DNA from: Rhodobacterales bacterium
GTDB lineage: Bacteria > Pseudomonadota > Alphaproteobacteria > Rhodobacterales > Rhodobacteraceae
Direction: 5' to 3'
Assembly (NCBI GenBank): GCA_009993005.1
Contig: JAACUH010000074.1
Location: 1 to 48,264, forward strand
Length of the DNA stretch: 48,264 nucleotides
Positions 16,982 to 25,629 of this stretch are shown piece after piece (positions within the stretch are counted from its first letter, which is position 1; every line of letters starts with the position of its first letter). Both the position numbers and the translations under genes were made by a program. The notes under the pieces are model-generated. The model did not search any database. It was not told where the DNA came from and saw only the letters and a list, made by a program, of their open reading frames with translations.

Positions 16982-18198
16982 TGGAACCCACACTGCTCCT
17001 CCACTGGGCCGAATTCGCCGTGCGCTGGCTGCATGTGATCACGGCCATCGCCTGGATCGGGTCGTCCTTCTATTTCATCGCGCTCGACCTTGGCCTGCAC
17101 CGCGACCGCGCTCTGGCCTCCGGGGCGGATGGGGAGGAATGGCAGGTGCATGGCGGCGGGTTCTACCATGTGCAGAAATACCTCGTGGCGCCCGACCGGA
17201 TGCCCGATGACCTGATCTGGTTCAAATGGGAAAGCTACTGGACATGGCTCAGCGGCTTTGCCCTGCTGGTGCTGGTCTATTATCTGGGCGCCGAGCTTTT
17301 CCTCATCGACCCCAATGTGCTCGATATCGCGGTCTGGCAGGGGGTGGCGATCTCGCTCGCCTCGCTGGCCTTTGGCTGGGGGGTCTATACCACGCTGTGC
17401 AAGGTTTTCGTGGCCAGCAACCCGACGCTGCTGATGGTGGCGCTGTTCGGCGTTCTGGTGGCGATGGCGCTGTTCTACACGAATGTCTTTTCCGGCCGCG
17501 CGGCGCTGTTGCATCTGGGGGCCTTCACCGCCTCGATCATGACCGGCAACGTGTTCTTTGTCATCATGCCGAACCAGCGCATCGTCGTGGCTGACCTCAA
17601 GGCCGGGCGGGTGCCGGATGCCAAATACGGCAAGATCGCCAAGCAGCGCAGCACGCATAACAATTACCTCACGCTGCCGGTGATCTTCCTGATGCTGTCG
17701 AACCATTATCCGCTGGCCTTTGCCAGCGACTGGAACTGGCTGATCGCGAGCCTGGTGTTCCTGATGGGGGTCAGTATCCGGCATTTCTTCAACTCCATGC
17801 ATATGCGCAAGGGGCGGCTGTGGTGGACATGGGGGGTGACGGCGGCGCTGTTCGCGGCCATCGTCTGGCTGTCCTGGCCCTCGCCCTATGCCTATGGCGA
17901 GGAAGAGGCGGCGATGGCCCCGGCCGCACAGCGCTATGCGCAGGCGGCGGGGTTCGAGGCGGTGCATGACATCGTGCTGGGGCGCTGTTCGATGTGCCAC
18001 GCGGCCGAGCCCTATTTTGGCGACATGCTTTGGCCGCCCAAGGGCGTGATGCTGGAAACCCCCGGCCAGATCGCCGCGCAGGCGCGGTCGATCTATCTGC
18101 AAGCCGGGGCGAGCCATGCGATGCCGCCGGCCAATATCAGCTATATGGAACCCGCCGAGCGCGCGACGATCGTGGCCTGGTTCGAAGGCGCGCGCTGA
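16981..18198 (+). CDS. puuD: membrane urate hydroxylase with C-terminal cytochrome c domain
   Basis: Oxidises urate to 5-hydroxyisourate at the membrane and passes electrons to the respiratory chain. The 405-residue protein has about eight hydrophobic segments up to residue 310, including RWLHVITAIAWIGSSFYF. A cytochrome c domain follows, with heme-binding C336-S-M-C339-H340 and a likely axial Met in SHAMPPANISYM. This respiratory type replaces soluble uricase. TGATG coupling to uraH indicates one operon. Confidence 0.95.
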   Translation: MEPTLLLHWAEFAVRWLHVITAIAWIGSSFYFIALDLGLHRDRALASGADGEEWQVHGGGFYHVQKYLVAPDRMPDDLIWFKWESYWTWLSGFALLVLVYYLGAELFLIDPNVLDIAVWQGVAISLASLAFGWGVYTTLCKVFVASNPTLLMVALFGVLVAMALFYTNVFSGRAALLHLGAFTASIMTGNVFFVIMPNQRIVVADLKAGRVPDAKYGKIAKQRSTHNNYLTLPVIFLMLSNHYPLAFASDWNWLIASLVFLMGVSIRHFFNSMHMRKGRLWWTWGVTAALFAAIVWLSWPSPYAYGEEEAAMAPAAQRYAQAAGFEAVHDIVLGRCSMCHAAEPYFGDMLWPPKGVMLETPGQIAAQARSIYLQAGASHAMPPANISYMEPAERATIVAWFEGAR

Positions 18199-18240
18199 CT
18201 CTCACCACCCCGGCCGCGCCCCCGGACTGATCGTCGCGCC

Positions 18241-18266
18241 GTGAGTATTTGGGGCGCAAAGAAGCC
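18241..18266 (+). repeat. repeat tail, plus-strand copy (D1)
   Basis: GAGTATTTGGGGCGCAAAGAAG is a diverged copy of the GGATATTTGGGGCCAAAAGATG tail found in copies A-C, here without the two hairpins. It starts 43 bases after the puuD stop. Confidence 0.55.
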
Positions 18267-18284
18267 ATGAGTGCTGCGCATCGG

Positions 18285-18305
18285 CCCCCGCCGGGGGATT
18301 TTCGC
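18285..18305 (+). terminator. candidate terminator after puuD
   Basis: CCCCC and GGGGG enclose a 3-base GCC loop and are followed by ATTTTCG. The stem is short and the T-run is only four bases, so this is a weak candidate. Confidence 0.35.
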
Positions 18306-18340
18306 CGGGCAGGGGGACTTGGCAAGGCAAGGGCGCGCGT

Positions 18341-18382
18341 CCCCCCCTTCATCTTGCCAAAAATATCCTCGCCGAAGGCTCC
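18341..18382 (-). repeat. repeat tail, minus-strand copy (D2)
   Basis: On the minus strand: GGAGCCTTCGGCGAGGATAT followed by TTTTGGCAAGATGAAGGGGGGG. It is the same tail as in copies A-C, preceded by a small GCCTTCGGC hairpin. It lies between convergent puuD and the ABC ATPase gene, facing D1. Confidence 0.65.
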
Positions 18383-18412
18383 GCACCCGGCCATCCCGCG
18401 CTGGCGGATGGG

Positions 18413-19468
18413 TCAGCGGATGCGCATCTCGGTCTTGGCGTCGAACACATAGGCGCGCGCGGGATCGACGATCAGGCCGACGCGGGTGCCCTCGTCGCTG
18501 CGGGTCTCGCCGCGTTCCTCGACCACGATCCGTTCGCCCGAGGGCGCGATGAGATAGGCGTAGGACACGCCGCCGAGGCTTTCCACGAGGTCAACGCGGT
18601 GGGTGTCGCCGGGGCCGAGCGCGAGATGTTCGGGGCGCAGGCCAACCGTCACCGCGTGGCCCTGATGCGCGGGTGCGAGCGGTTTGGCCAGGGTGGCGGC
18701 GAGGCCGGGCACCTCGATGCCGCCGGCCACGGCCTTGCCGGCGAGGAAATTCATCGCGGGCGAGCCGATGAAGCCCGCCACGAACCTGTTGTCGGGGTCG
18801 CGGTAGAGGTCCATCGGGCGGCCGGCCTGTTCGATCCGGCCAGAGCGCAGCACGACGATCTTGTCCGCCAGCGTCATCGCTTCGACCTGGTCATGGGTGA
18901 CGTAGATCATCGTCGCGCCGATTTCCTTGTGCAGGCGCGCGATCTCGACCCGCATCTCGACGCGCAACTCGGCGTCGAGGTTCGAGAGCGGCTCGTCGAA
19001 CAGGAACACCTCGGGCCCGCGCACGATGGCGCGCCCGATCGACACGCGCTGGCGCTGGCCGCCCGACAGTGCGGCGGGCTTGCGTTTGAGGTAGTCGTCG
19101 AGCTTGAGGATGCGGCTCGCCTCGGCCACCTTGGCCCTGATCTCGGGCTTGGGGTGGCCGTTCATCCGCAGGCCAAAGCCCATGTTTTCCTCGACCGTCA
19201 TGTGCGGGTAGAGCGCGTAGGTCTGGAACACCATCGCCACGCCGCGTTCCGACGGGTCGAGCCGGGTGACATCGCGGCTGCCGATGCGGATCGCGCCGCC
19301 GGTGGTTTCCTCGAGCCCCGCGACCATGCGCAGGAGCGTGGATTTGCCGCAGCCGGACGGCCCGACGAACACGCAGAACTCACCGTCCTCGACCGTCAGG
19401 TCCACCCCGTGGATCACCTGGGTCTCGCCGTATTTCTTGACGACCTTCTGCAGTGTCACGCCAGTCAT
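18413..19468 (-). CDS. sugar ABC transporter ATP-binding protein (UgpC/MsmK type)
   Basis: Energises the permease pair encoded divergently at 21742-23504. It is 351 residues long. Walker A GPSGCGKST, Q-loop in FQTYALYPHMTV, signature LSGGQRQR, Walker B VFLFDEPLS and the switch His in VTHDQ are all intact. The C-terminal 110 residues form the TOBE/MalK regulatory domain (VTVGLRPEHLALG). Its start overlaps the stop of the IclR gene by four bases, so regulator and ATPase are translated together, away from the rest of the transporter. Confidence 0.94.
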   Translation of the reverse strand: MTGVTLQKVVKKYGETQVIHGVDLTVEDGEFCVFVGPSGCGKSTLLRMVAGLEETTGGAIRIGSRDVTRLDPSERGVAMVFQTYALYPHMTVEENMGFGLRMNGHPKPEIRAKVAEASRILKLDDYLKRKPAALSGGQRQRVSIGRAIVRGPEVFLFDEPLSNLDAELRVEMRVEIARLHKEIGATMIYVTHDQVEAMTLADKIVVLRSGRIEQAGRPMDLYRDPDNRFVAGFIGSPAMNFLAGKAVAGGIEVPGLAATLAKPLAPAHQGHAVTVGLRPEHLALGPGDTHRVDLVESLGGVSYAYLIAPSGERIVVEERGETRSDEGTRVGLIVDPARAYVFDAKTEMRIR

Positions 19469-20298
19469 GCGAATTTCTCCTTGAGCGGGGCGGCGGTCGC
19501 GGCCCCCGATGTGTCTGGAATACCGGTGTCGGGAAAGCGCCAGTCCTGCGCGTCACGCGCGATCTGCCGGGCGGTGTCGCGCAAGAGCGGCACAAGCAGC
19601 TCGAGCCCGGAGAGCGACGTGCGGCGCAGCGTGCTCGTGACCGAGAGCGCGCCGAGCAGGCGGTCGCCGGTGGTCAGGATCGGCAGCGCCACGCAGATGA
19701 TGCCGGGCTCGTGCTCTTCGCGGTCAAAGCCGTAGCCGGCGGCGCGGATCTGGACCAGCTCGGCACGCAGGCTCGCTGCGTCGCGCAGGGTGTGCGCGGT
19801 GAAGGGGTGGAAGGACTGTTGCGCCAGCGCGGCCTCTTGCGCGGGGTCGTCGAGAAAGGCCAGCATCACCTTGCCCACGCCGGTGCAATAGGCCGGGCCG
19901 ATCTTGCCCGCCTGGCTGAACATCTCGATCGGGCGGGTGGCGTTGCGCTTGTCCACATAGAGAACCTGCGCGTGGTCGAGCTGCGCGAGGTGCACCGTTT
20001 CGCCGACCGAGGCGGAGAGCCGGTCGAGGTAGGGGCGCGCGACCGGGGCCAGCGTGCTTTGCGCCCAGGCGGCATGGGCGAGGCGCACGAGGCGGACGCC
20101 GGGGGCATAGCTCTGCCGGTCGGGGTCAAAGGCGAGCATTCCCTGATGCGTGAGCGTCTGCACCAGCCGGTAAAGCGTCGCCTTGGGATAGGGCGAAGCG
20201 TCGAGCAGTTCGGAAAAGCGCACGGGCCGGCCGAAAGCCGCGATCTGGTCGAGCACGTCCAGAGCCTTGCCTACGGTGCCGTCGCCGGTCGCCGCCAT
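19465..20298 (-). CDS. IclR family transcriptional regulator
   Basis: A 277-residue regulator. The N-terminal winged helix (about residues 8-70, VGKALDVLDQIAAFGRPVRFSELL, SPYPKATLYRLVQTL) is followed by the IclR effector domain (YCTGVGKVMLAFL and EEHEPGIICVALPI). It most likely represses or activates the divergent galactoside operon in response to a sugar or pathway intermediate; this is inferred from position. GGAGG lies about 12 bases before the ATG at 20298. An unusual Ala/Thr-rich tail of about 20 residues ends the protein. Confidence 0.93.
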   Translation of the reverse strand: MAATGDGTVGKALDVLDQIAAFGRPVRFSELLDASPYPKATLYRLVQTLTHQGMLAFDPDRQSYAPGVRLVRLAHAAWAQSTLAPVARPYLDRLSASVGETVHLAQLDHAQVLYVDKRNATRPIEMFSQAGKIGPAYCTGVGKVMLAFLDDPAQEAALAQQSFHPFTAHTLRDAASLRAELVQIRAAGYGFDREEHEPGIICVALPILTTGDRLLGALSVTSTLRRTSLSGLELLVPLLRDTARQIARDAQDWRFPDTGIPDTSGAATAAPLKEKFA

Positions 20299-20339
20299 CT
20301 GCTGTTTCCCCTCCCTCGGGCCGGACCGCGTCTGGCCTG

Positions 20340-20370
20340 TTGACAAGCATAGGCGCTTTGCGGTTATGAT
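20340..20370 (+). promoter_or_regulatory. candidate promoter of the galactoside operon
   Basis: TTGACA (20340-20345) and TATGAT (20365-20370) are near-consensus hexamers in an AT-rich patch, with a rather long 19-base spacer. On the other strand TTGAAA and TATGCT with an 18-base spacer overlap the same bases and would drive iclR, so the two promoters are face to face. Confidence 0.5.
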
Positions 20371-20388
20371 TTCAATATTCAAAACACG

Positions 20389-20405
20389 GTTCCATATAAT
20401 GAAAC
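20389..20405. promoter_or_regulatory. candidate IclR operator
   Basis: GTTCCAT-ATA-ATGAAAC is an inverted repeat with 6 of 7 positions paired. It lies about 19 bases downstream of the plus-strand -10, where a bound repressor would block transcription of the transporter operon. IclR proteins usually bind short palindromes of this size. Confidence 0.45.
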
Positions 20406-20436
20406 TACGGTTTTGACGCATCTCAGGGAGGACTTC

Positions 20437-21678
20437 ATGATGCAACTCACCAAAAGCGCCCCGCTGGCGCTTGCCATTGCCTTGCTGGCCACGACCAGCG
20501 CGATGGCACAGCAGCGCACGCTCAACTATTACGCCGACTATGACCCGATCCCGCTCGCCGCGATGGAAGCGCTGATCGCTGATTTCGAAGCGGAAAATCC
20601 CGATATCGACGTGGTGCTCCAGAACTTTGACCACGAAGGTTACAAGACCGCGATCCGCAACTTCCTGACCACCGACGCCCCCGATGTGGCGAACTGGTAT
20701 GCCGGGAACCGGATGGCGCCCTTTGTCAACTCGGGTCAGTTCATGGATGTGTCCGACGTCTGGGCCGACAACGGCCTGGCCGATTCGCTCGGCTCGGCGC
20801 TCGCCTCGATGACCATCGACGGCAAGCAGTGGGGCGTGCCCTATACCTATTACCAGTGGGGCATCTACTACAACAAGGACGTCTATGCCCAGGTCGGGGC
20901 CGAAGTGCCCACCACCTATGACGAATTCGTCGCCAACTGCGCGCTGTTCAAGGCCGCCGGCATCGACTGCCTGACCACCGGCACGTCGGCGCTGTGGCCG
21001 GGGGCCGGCATTTTCGACTATATGAACCTGCGGACCAACGGCTATGATTTCCACATGGCCCTGACCAATGGCGAGGTCGAATGGACCAGCCAGGGCGTGC
21101 GCGACACCTTTGCGCAATGGGCCCGTCTGGTCGAGCCCGGCTATATCACCGCCAACCATGCTGCCATCGACTGGCAGGATGCGGCCGCGCTGATGGTGCA
21201 GGGCAAGGCCGCGAATTACGTCATGGGCAACTTTGCCGTGGGCGTGCTCAAGGAAGGCGGGATGACCGACGATACGCTCGGCTTCATGCCCTTCCCGACG
21301 ATCAACCCCGATGTGCCGCGCGCCGAAGAAGCGCCGACCGACACCATGCACATCCCCTCGGGCGCGACCAACGTCGAGGACGCCAAGACCTTCCTCGCCT
21401 TCGTGGCGCGGGCGGATGTGCAGACCAAGCTCAACGCCGCCATCGGCCAGCTGCCGATGAATGCGGGCTCTTCGGTGGGCGATGACCCGTTCATCCAGGC
21501 CGGTTTCGAGCTCTTGTCAACCACGCCGGGCGGCATCGCGCAGTTCTTTGACCGCGATGCGCCGGCCGAGATGGCCAAGATCGGGATGGAAGGGTTCCAG
21601 GAGTTCATGGTGATCCCCGGCAACCTCGATGACATCCTCGCACGGCTGGAGCAGGCGCGTCAGCGCATCTACCAGTAA
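20437..21678 (+). CDS. sugar ABC transporter substrate-binding protein
   Basis: Periplasmic binding protein of the SBP_bac_1 (MalE-like) class, 413 residues. The signal peptide is MMQLTKSAPLALAIALLATT with probable cleavage after AMA. The mature N-terminus NYYADYDPIPLAAMEALIADF and the WGVPYTYYQWGIYYNKDV block are typical. Given the two galactosidases downstream, the ligand is probably a galactoside oligosaccharide (raffinose-, melibiose- or lactose-like). GGGAGG is placed before the ATGATG at 20437. Confidence 0.93.
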   Translation: MMQLTKSAPLALAIALLATTSAMAQQRTLNYYADYDPIPLAAMEALIADFEAENPDIDVVLQNFDHEGYKTAIRNFLTTDAPDVANWYAGNRMAPFVNSGQFMDVSDVWADNGLADSLGSALASMTIDGKQWGVPYTYYQWGIYYNKDVYAQVGAEVPTTYDEFVANCALFKAAGIDCLTTGTSALWPGAGIFDYMNLRTNGYDFHMALTNGEVEWTSQGVRDTFAQWARLVEPGYITANHAAIDWQDAAALMVQGKAANYVMGNFAVGVLKEGGMTDDTLGFMPFPTINPDVPRAEEAPTDTMHIPSGATNVEDAKTFLAFVARADVQTKLNAAIGQLPMNAGSSVGDDPFIQAGFELLSTTPGGIAQFFDRDAPAEMAKIGMEGFQEFMVIPGNLDDILARLEQARQRIYQ

Positions 21679-21741
21679 CCATACCAGGCGCGGCGGCCGG
21701 GCCACCGGCCGCCGCGCGCATGTCAGAAGGGGGGGGCGGCC

Positions 21742-22659
21742 ATGGCCATGACGTCAACAGAGTTGCGCAGCCGGTCGTGGTGGCGGTCGAACCAGCAATG
21801 GCTCACGCCATGGCTGTTCCTGACGCCGGGCCTGATCATGTTCGCGCTCTATGTGGTCTGGCCGATTTTCGAGAGCTTTCGCATTTCGTTCTACAACTGG
21901 GACGGGCTGGGAGAAAAGCGCTGGCTGGGCTGGGGCAATTATGTCGAGCTGTTCGGCGACCGGGCGTTCAAGACCTCGCTGCGCAACAATGTCATCTGGC
22001 TGCTGCTCTACATGCTGGCGGTGCCCATCGGGCTGGGACTTGCGATTTTCCTCAACCAGACGGTGCGCGGCATCCGGATCTACAAATCGCTGTTCTTTTT
22101 CCCTTTTGTCATCAGCCAGGTCGTCGTCGGCCTGATGTTCTCGTGGTTCTACGCGCCCAATTTCGGGCTGCTCTACAACCTGATCGAATGGGTGACGGGC
22201 AAGGGGATCGCCATTCTGGCCGACCCGACGCTGGCCACATACGGGATCATCGCCGCCGGCCTCTGGCCGCAGATCGCCTATTGCATGATCCTCTACCTCA
22301 CCGGCCTCAACAACGTCGCCCCCGACCAGATCGAGGCCGCGCGGCTCGACGGGGCCAAGGGGCTCAAGATGCTGTGGTTCGTGATCCTGCCGCAGCTTCG
22401 CCCGGCGACCTTCATCGCGGTGGTGGTGACGGTGATCGGGGCGCTGCGGTCGTTCGACCTGGTGTCGATCATGACCAATGGCGGGCCTTTCGGGTCGTCA
22501 CGGGTGCTGTCCTATTACATGTATGAACAGGCGCTGTCGGAATATGGCTATCGCATGGGCTATGGCGCGGCCATCGCGGTGGTGCTGTTTCTCATCATGA
22601 TGGTGTTCATCTCGGGCTTCATCTGGAAGATGATGCGCGACGAGCGGGGGGATCGCTGA
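21742..22659 (+). CDS. sugar ABC transporter permease (MalF/UgpA type)
   Basis: A 305-residue inner-membrane subunit with six hydrophobic segments. The ATPase-coupling EAA loop reads EAARLDGAKGLKMLWFVILP. The C-terminal strand NGGPFGSSRVLSYYMYEQA is typical of the family. It is translationally coupled to the next permease by a TGATG overlap. Confidence 0.93.
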   Translation: MAMTSTELRSRSWWRSNQQWLTPWLFLTPGLIMFALYVVWPIFESFRISFYNWDGLGEKRWLGWGNYVELFGDRAFKTSLRNNVIWLLLYMLAVPIGLGLAIFLNQTVRGIRIYKSLFFFPFVISQVVVGLMFSWFYAPNFGLLYNLIEWVTGKGIAILADPTLATYGIIAAGLWPQIAYCMILYLTGLNNVAPDQIEAARLDGAKGLKMLWFVILPQLRPATFIAVVVTVIGALRSFDLVSIMTNGGPFGSSRVLSYYMYEQALSEYGYRMGYGAAIAVVLFLIMMVFISGFIWKMMRDERGDR

Positions 22660-23504
22660 TGTTTCCAAGGCCCATCGCCACGCGCGGCCCTGGTGCGCGC
22701 GCGCTCTACCAGATCGCGCTGCCCGTCGCGCTCATCATCTGGCTGTTTCCGCTGCTGGGCGTCGCGCTGACCTCGGTGCGGCCGGCCTCCGACCTCGCGG
22801 CGGGCAACTACTTCGGGATGCCCTCGTCGATTGCCTTCAGCAATTATGTCGATGTGTTCCAGAACTCGCCGATCGGGCGCTATATCTTGAACAGCTTCAA
22901 GGTGACGATCCCCACGGTGATCGGCACGCTGGTCTTGTCCTGCATGACCGGCTTTGCGCTGGGCGTTTACCGGTTCCGCGGCAATATCCTGATCTTTTTC
23001 CTGTTTGTGGCGGGCAACTTTGTGCCGTTCCAGATCCTGATGATCCCGGTGCGCGACATCACGGTGCAGATGGGGCTCTACAACTCGACCGCCGGGCTGG
23101 CGCTGTTCCATATCGCGTTCCAGACCGGGTTCTGCACGCTCTTCATGCGCAATTTCATCGGCGCCCTGCCGCGCGAGCTGATCGAGGCGGCGCGGGTCGA
23201 AGGCGTCGCGGAATGGCGGATCTTCTGGTTCATCGTGCTGCCGCTGATGCGTCCCGCCATCGCGGCGCTGTCGGTGCTGGTGTTCACCTTCATCTGGAAC
23301 GACTTCTTCTGGGCCACGGTGCTGACCACCTCGGCCAGCACGCAGCCGGTGACGGCGGGCCTGTCGTCGCTGAACGGGCAATGGATCGCCGCCTGGCACC
23401 TGGTCTCGGCCGGATCGATCATCGCGGCGCTGCCGCCGGTGGCGATGTTCTTTCTGATGCAGAAGCATTTCATCGCGGGCCTGACCATGGGCGCGGTCAA
23501 ATAG
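22659..23504 (+). CDS. sugar ABC transporter permease (MalG/UgpE type)
   Basis: A 281-residue inner-membrane partner of the preceding permease, with six hydrophobic segments. The coupling loop is EAARVEGVAEWRIFWFIVLP and the tail QKHFIAGLTMGAVK is the classical MalG-type C-terminus. The alpha-galactosidase gene begins 16 bases later. Confidence 0.94.
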   Translation: MFPRPIATRGPGARALYQIALPVALIIWLFPLLGVALTSVRPASDLAAGNYFGMPSSIAFSNYVDVFQNSPIGRYILNSFKVTIPTVIGTLVLSCMTGFALGVYRFRGNILIFFLFVAGNFVPFQILMIPVRDITVQMGLYNSTAGLALFHIAFQTGFCTLFMRNFIGALPRELIEAARVEGVAEWRIFWFIVLPLMRPAIAALSVLVFTFIWNDFFWATVLTTSASTQPVTAGLSSLNGQWIAAWHLVSAGSIIAALPPVAMFFLMQKHFIAGLTMGAVK

Positions 23505-23520
23505 GGCAGGAGCGCCGAGG

Positions 23521-25629
23521 GTGACGATGACGTGGCGGGTTGACGCGGGACAGCAGACGCTGGCGCTCGCGAGTGCGGGCGCGGGCGCGGGCGCGGGTGC
23601 GGGCGGAATGCCGCGCGCGATCTATTGGGGCCCGCGATTGCCTGCAACCGAGGATCTGGCCGCGCTCGACCGGGCCGGCGACATGGACCTGACGGGCGGG
23701 ATGCTCGACACCCTGCCGCCGCTCACGCTCTGCCCGTTGCCGGGGGATGCCTGGCAAGGGCAGGCGGGGCTGCGGCTGAGCCGCGAGGGCGCGGCGCTGT
23801 GGCCACGGTTCAGTGGCTGCGCCGGCGGCTGGGAGGACGGCGCGCTCGTGCTGCGCGTGGCGGATGCGGCGCTGGGCCTCGCGCTTGCCTTCCGCTTTGC
23901 CGTGGCGGGCGATGTGATCACCGCCAGCACCACGCTCACCGCCGATGCGCCCGTCACCGTCCACTGGCTCGCCGCGCCGGCCCTGCCTGGCCCGCAACTG
24001 GCGGATGCGATGATCGACGTCTCCGGCCGCTGGACGCGCGAGTTTGCGCTGAGCGAGGTCCCCTGGACCCCCGGCATCCGCCTGCGCGAGGCGCGCACGG
24101 GTCGGTCGGGGCACGAACACCCGCCCTATGCGCTGTTTCCCGAACGCTGCGCGACCAACACCCAAGGCACGGTGTTCGCGCTGCATTACGGCTGGTCCGG
24201 TGGCCACCGCATGATCGCCGAAGAGCTGCCCGACGGTCGCCGCCAGATCCAGTGGGGCCATGCGACCGACAGCCTTCGCCCCGGCACGCATCACGCCACG
24301 GCACCCTTGCTGCTGACCTTTTCCACCGCCGGGCTGAACGGCTGCGGCGTGGCGATGCAGCGCCATATCCGCGACCATGTGGTGACCTGGCCCAGGCCCG
24401 CCCGACCGCGCCCGTCCCGTCACCGCCCCGTGCATTACAATTGCTGGGAGGCGATCTATTTCGACCATGACCTTGCCGCGCTCTGCGACATCGCCGACCG
24501 CGCGGCGGCGCTCGGGGCCGAGCGTTTCGTGCTCGACGATGGCTGGTTCGGGCGGCGCGACAATGATCTGACGAGCCTTGGCGACTGGACCATCGACCGG
24601 CGCAAATGGCCCGACGGGCTTGGGCCGCTGATCGACCATGTGCACGCGCGCGGCATGACCTTTGGCCTGTGGTTCGAGCCAGAGATGGTCAACCCCGACA
24701 GCGACCTCTACCGCGCGCATCCCGACTGGGCGCTGGGCCCGGTCGATCAGGTGCTCGGGCGCAACCAGATGGTGCTCGACATGGGCCGGGCCGACGTGCG
24801 CGATGCCCTCTTTGCCGCGGTGGCCGCGGTGCTGGCCGGCCACGCGATCGACTATGTGAAATGGGACCACAACCGCCTGCTGCCGGTGGTGGACGCCGCG
24901 CAGACCGATGGCGCCTATGCGCTCTTTGACCGCTTGCGCGCGGCCTTTCCGGCGGTGGAGTTCGAAAGCTGCGCCTCGGGCGGCGGGCGGATCGACGCGG
25001 GCATCCTCGCGCGCACCAGCCGGGTCTGGCTCTCTGACAGCAATGACGCGGTGGAACGGTTGCGCATGCAGCATGACGCGGCGCTGTTCCTGCCCTCGGC
25101 CGTCACCGGCAGCCATGTCGGCCCGCGCAAGTCCCACACCACCGGCCGCATCCTGCCGATGGCATTCCGCGCCTGGGTCGCGGCGCAGCGGCACATGGGG
25201 TTCGAGATGGACCTGCGCGAGCTGAGCGATGACGAGGCGGCCACGCTGCGCGAGGTCACGCATTGGTATCGCGCGAACCGCGACTGGATGATGGCGGGCG
25301 ATATCCTGCGCCTCGACGCCGCCGACCCTGCGGTGACGGCCGAAATGCAGGTCGCCGCCGATGGCGGGCGGTTCGTGCTCTTTGCCGGGCAGGCAGAGAC
25401 CAGCACGCAGATATTGCCGCGCCCGCTGCGGCTCACCGGGCTTGACCCGCAGGCGCGCTACCGGCTTACCTTGCGTAATCCCGGCGACATCCCGCCGCAA
25501 AGCCGCGGGCCGCTGGCCCTGCGCGAGGGCGCGGTGGAATTGAGCGGGCAGGCTCTGATGGCGCGGGGGCTGCAACTGCCCGTGGTCTGGCCCGCGACAC
25601 TCTGGGTGGTAGAAGGAGAACGTGTATGA
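23521..25629 (+). CDS. alpha-galactosidase, GH36
   Basis: Hydrolyses terminal alpha-galactosyl residues (melibiose, raffinose family). The 702-residue protein has no signal peptide, so it acts on imported sugar in the cytoplasm. The nucleophile is Asp449 in YVKWDHNR and the acid/base is expected to be Asp506 in the SDSND motif; ESCASGGGRID lies between them. The N-terminal beta-sandwich contains YWGPRLP. The GTG at 23521 is chosen because AGGAG lies 8 bases upstream; an ATG two codons later is also possible. A hexanucleotide repeat near the 5' end encodes an Ala-Gly run. It overlaps the SDR gene by four bases. Confidence 0.94.
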   Translation: MTMTWRVDAGQQTLALASAGAGAGAGAGGMPRAIYWGPRLPATEDLAALDRAGDMDLTGGMLDTLPPLTLCPLPGDAWQGQAGLRLSREGAALWPRFSGCAGGWEDGALVLRVADAALGLALAFRFAVAGDVITASTTLTADAPVTVHWLAAPALPGPQLADAMIDVSGRWTREFALSEVPWTPGIRLREARTGRSGHEHPPYALFPERCATNTQGTVFALHYGWSGGHRMIAEELPDGRRQIQWGHATDSLRPGTHHATAPLLLTFSTAGLNGCGVAMQRHIRDHVVTWPRPARPRPSRHRPVHYNCWEAIYFDHDLAALCDIADRAAALGAERFVLDDGWFGRRDNDLTSLGDWTIDRRKWPDGLGPLIDHVHARGMTFGLWFEPEMVNPDSDLYRAHPDWALGPVDQVLGRNQMVLDMGRADVRDALFAAVAAVLAGHAIDYVKWDHNRLLPVVDAAQTDGAYALFDRLRAAFPAVEFESCASGGGRIDAGILARTSRVWLSDSNDAVERLRMQHDAALFLPSAVTGSHVGPRKSHTTGRILPMAFRAWVAAQRHMGFEMDLRELSDDEAATLREVTHWYRANRDWMMAGDILRLDAADPAVTAEMQVAADGGRFVLFAGQAETSTQILPRPLRLTGLDPQARYRLTLRNPGDIPPQSRGPLALREGAVELSGQALMARGLQLPVVWPATLWVVEGERV
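23575..23606 (+). repeat. GCGGGC hexanucleotide repeat inside the GH36 gene
   Basis: Five tandem GCGGGC-type units (one reads GCGGGT) plus two bases, encoding alternating Ala-Gly between residues about 19 and 29. The unit is two codons, so copy-number changes keep the frame. Confidence 0.7.

Noticed and set aside
16544-16993. A minus-strand protein of 149 codons over uraH
   Set aside because: Overlaps the whole of uraH, which ends in the YRGS signature; no domain in the antisense frame.
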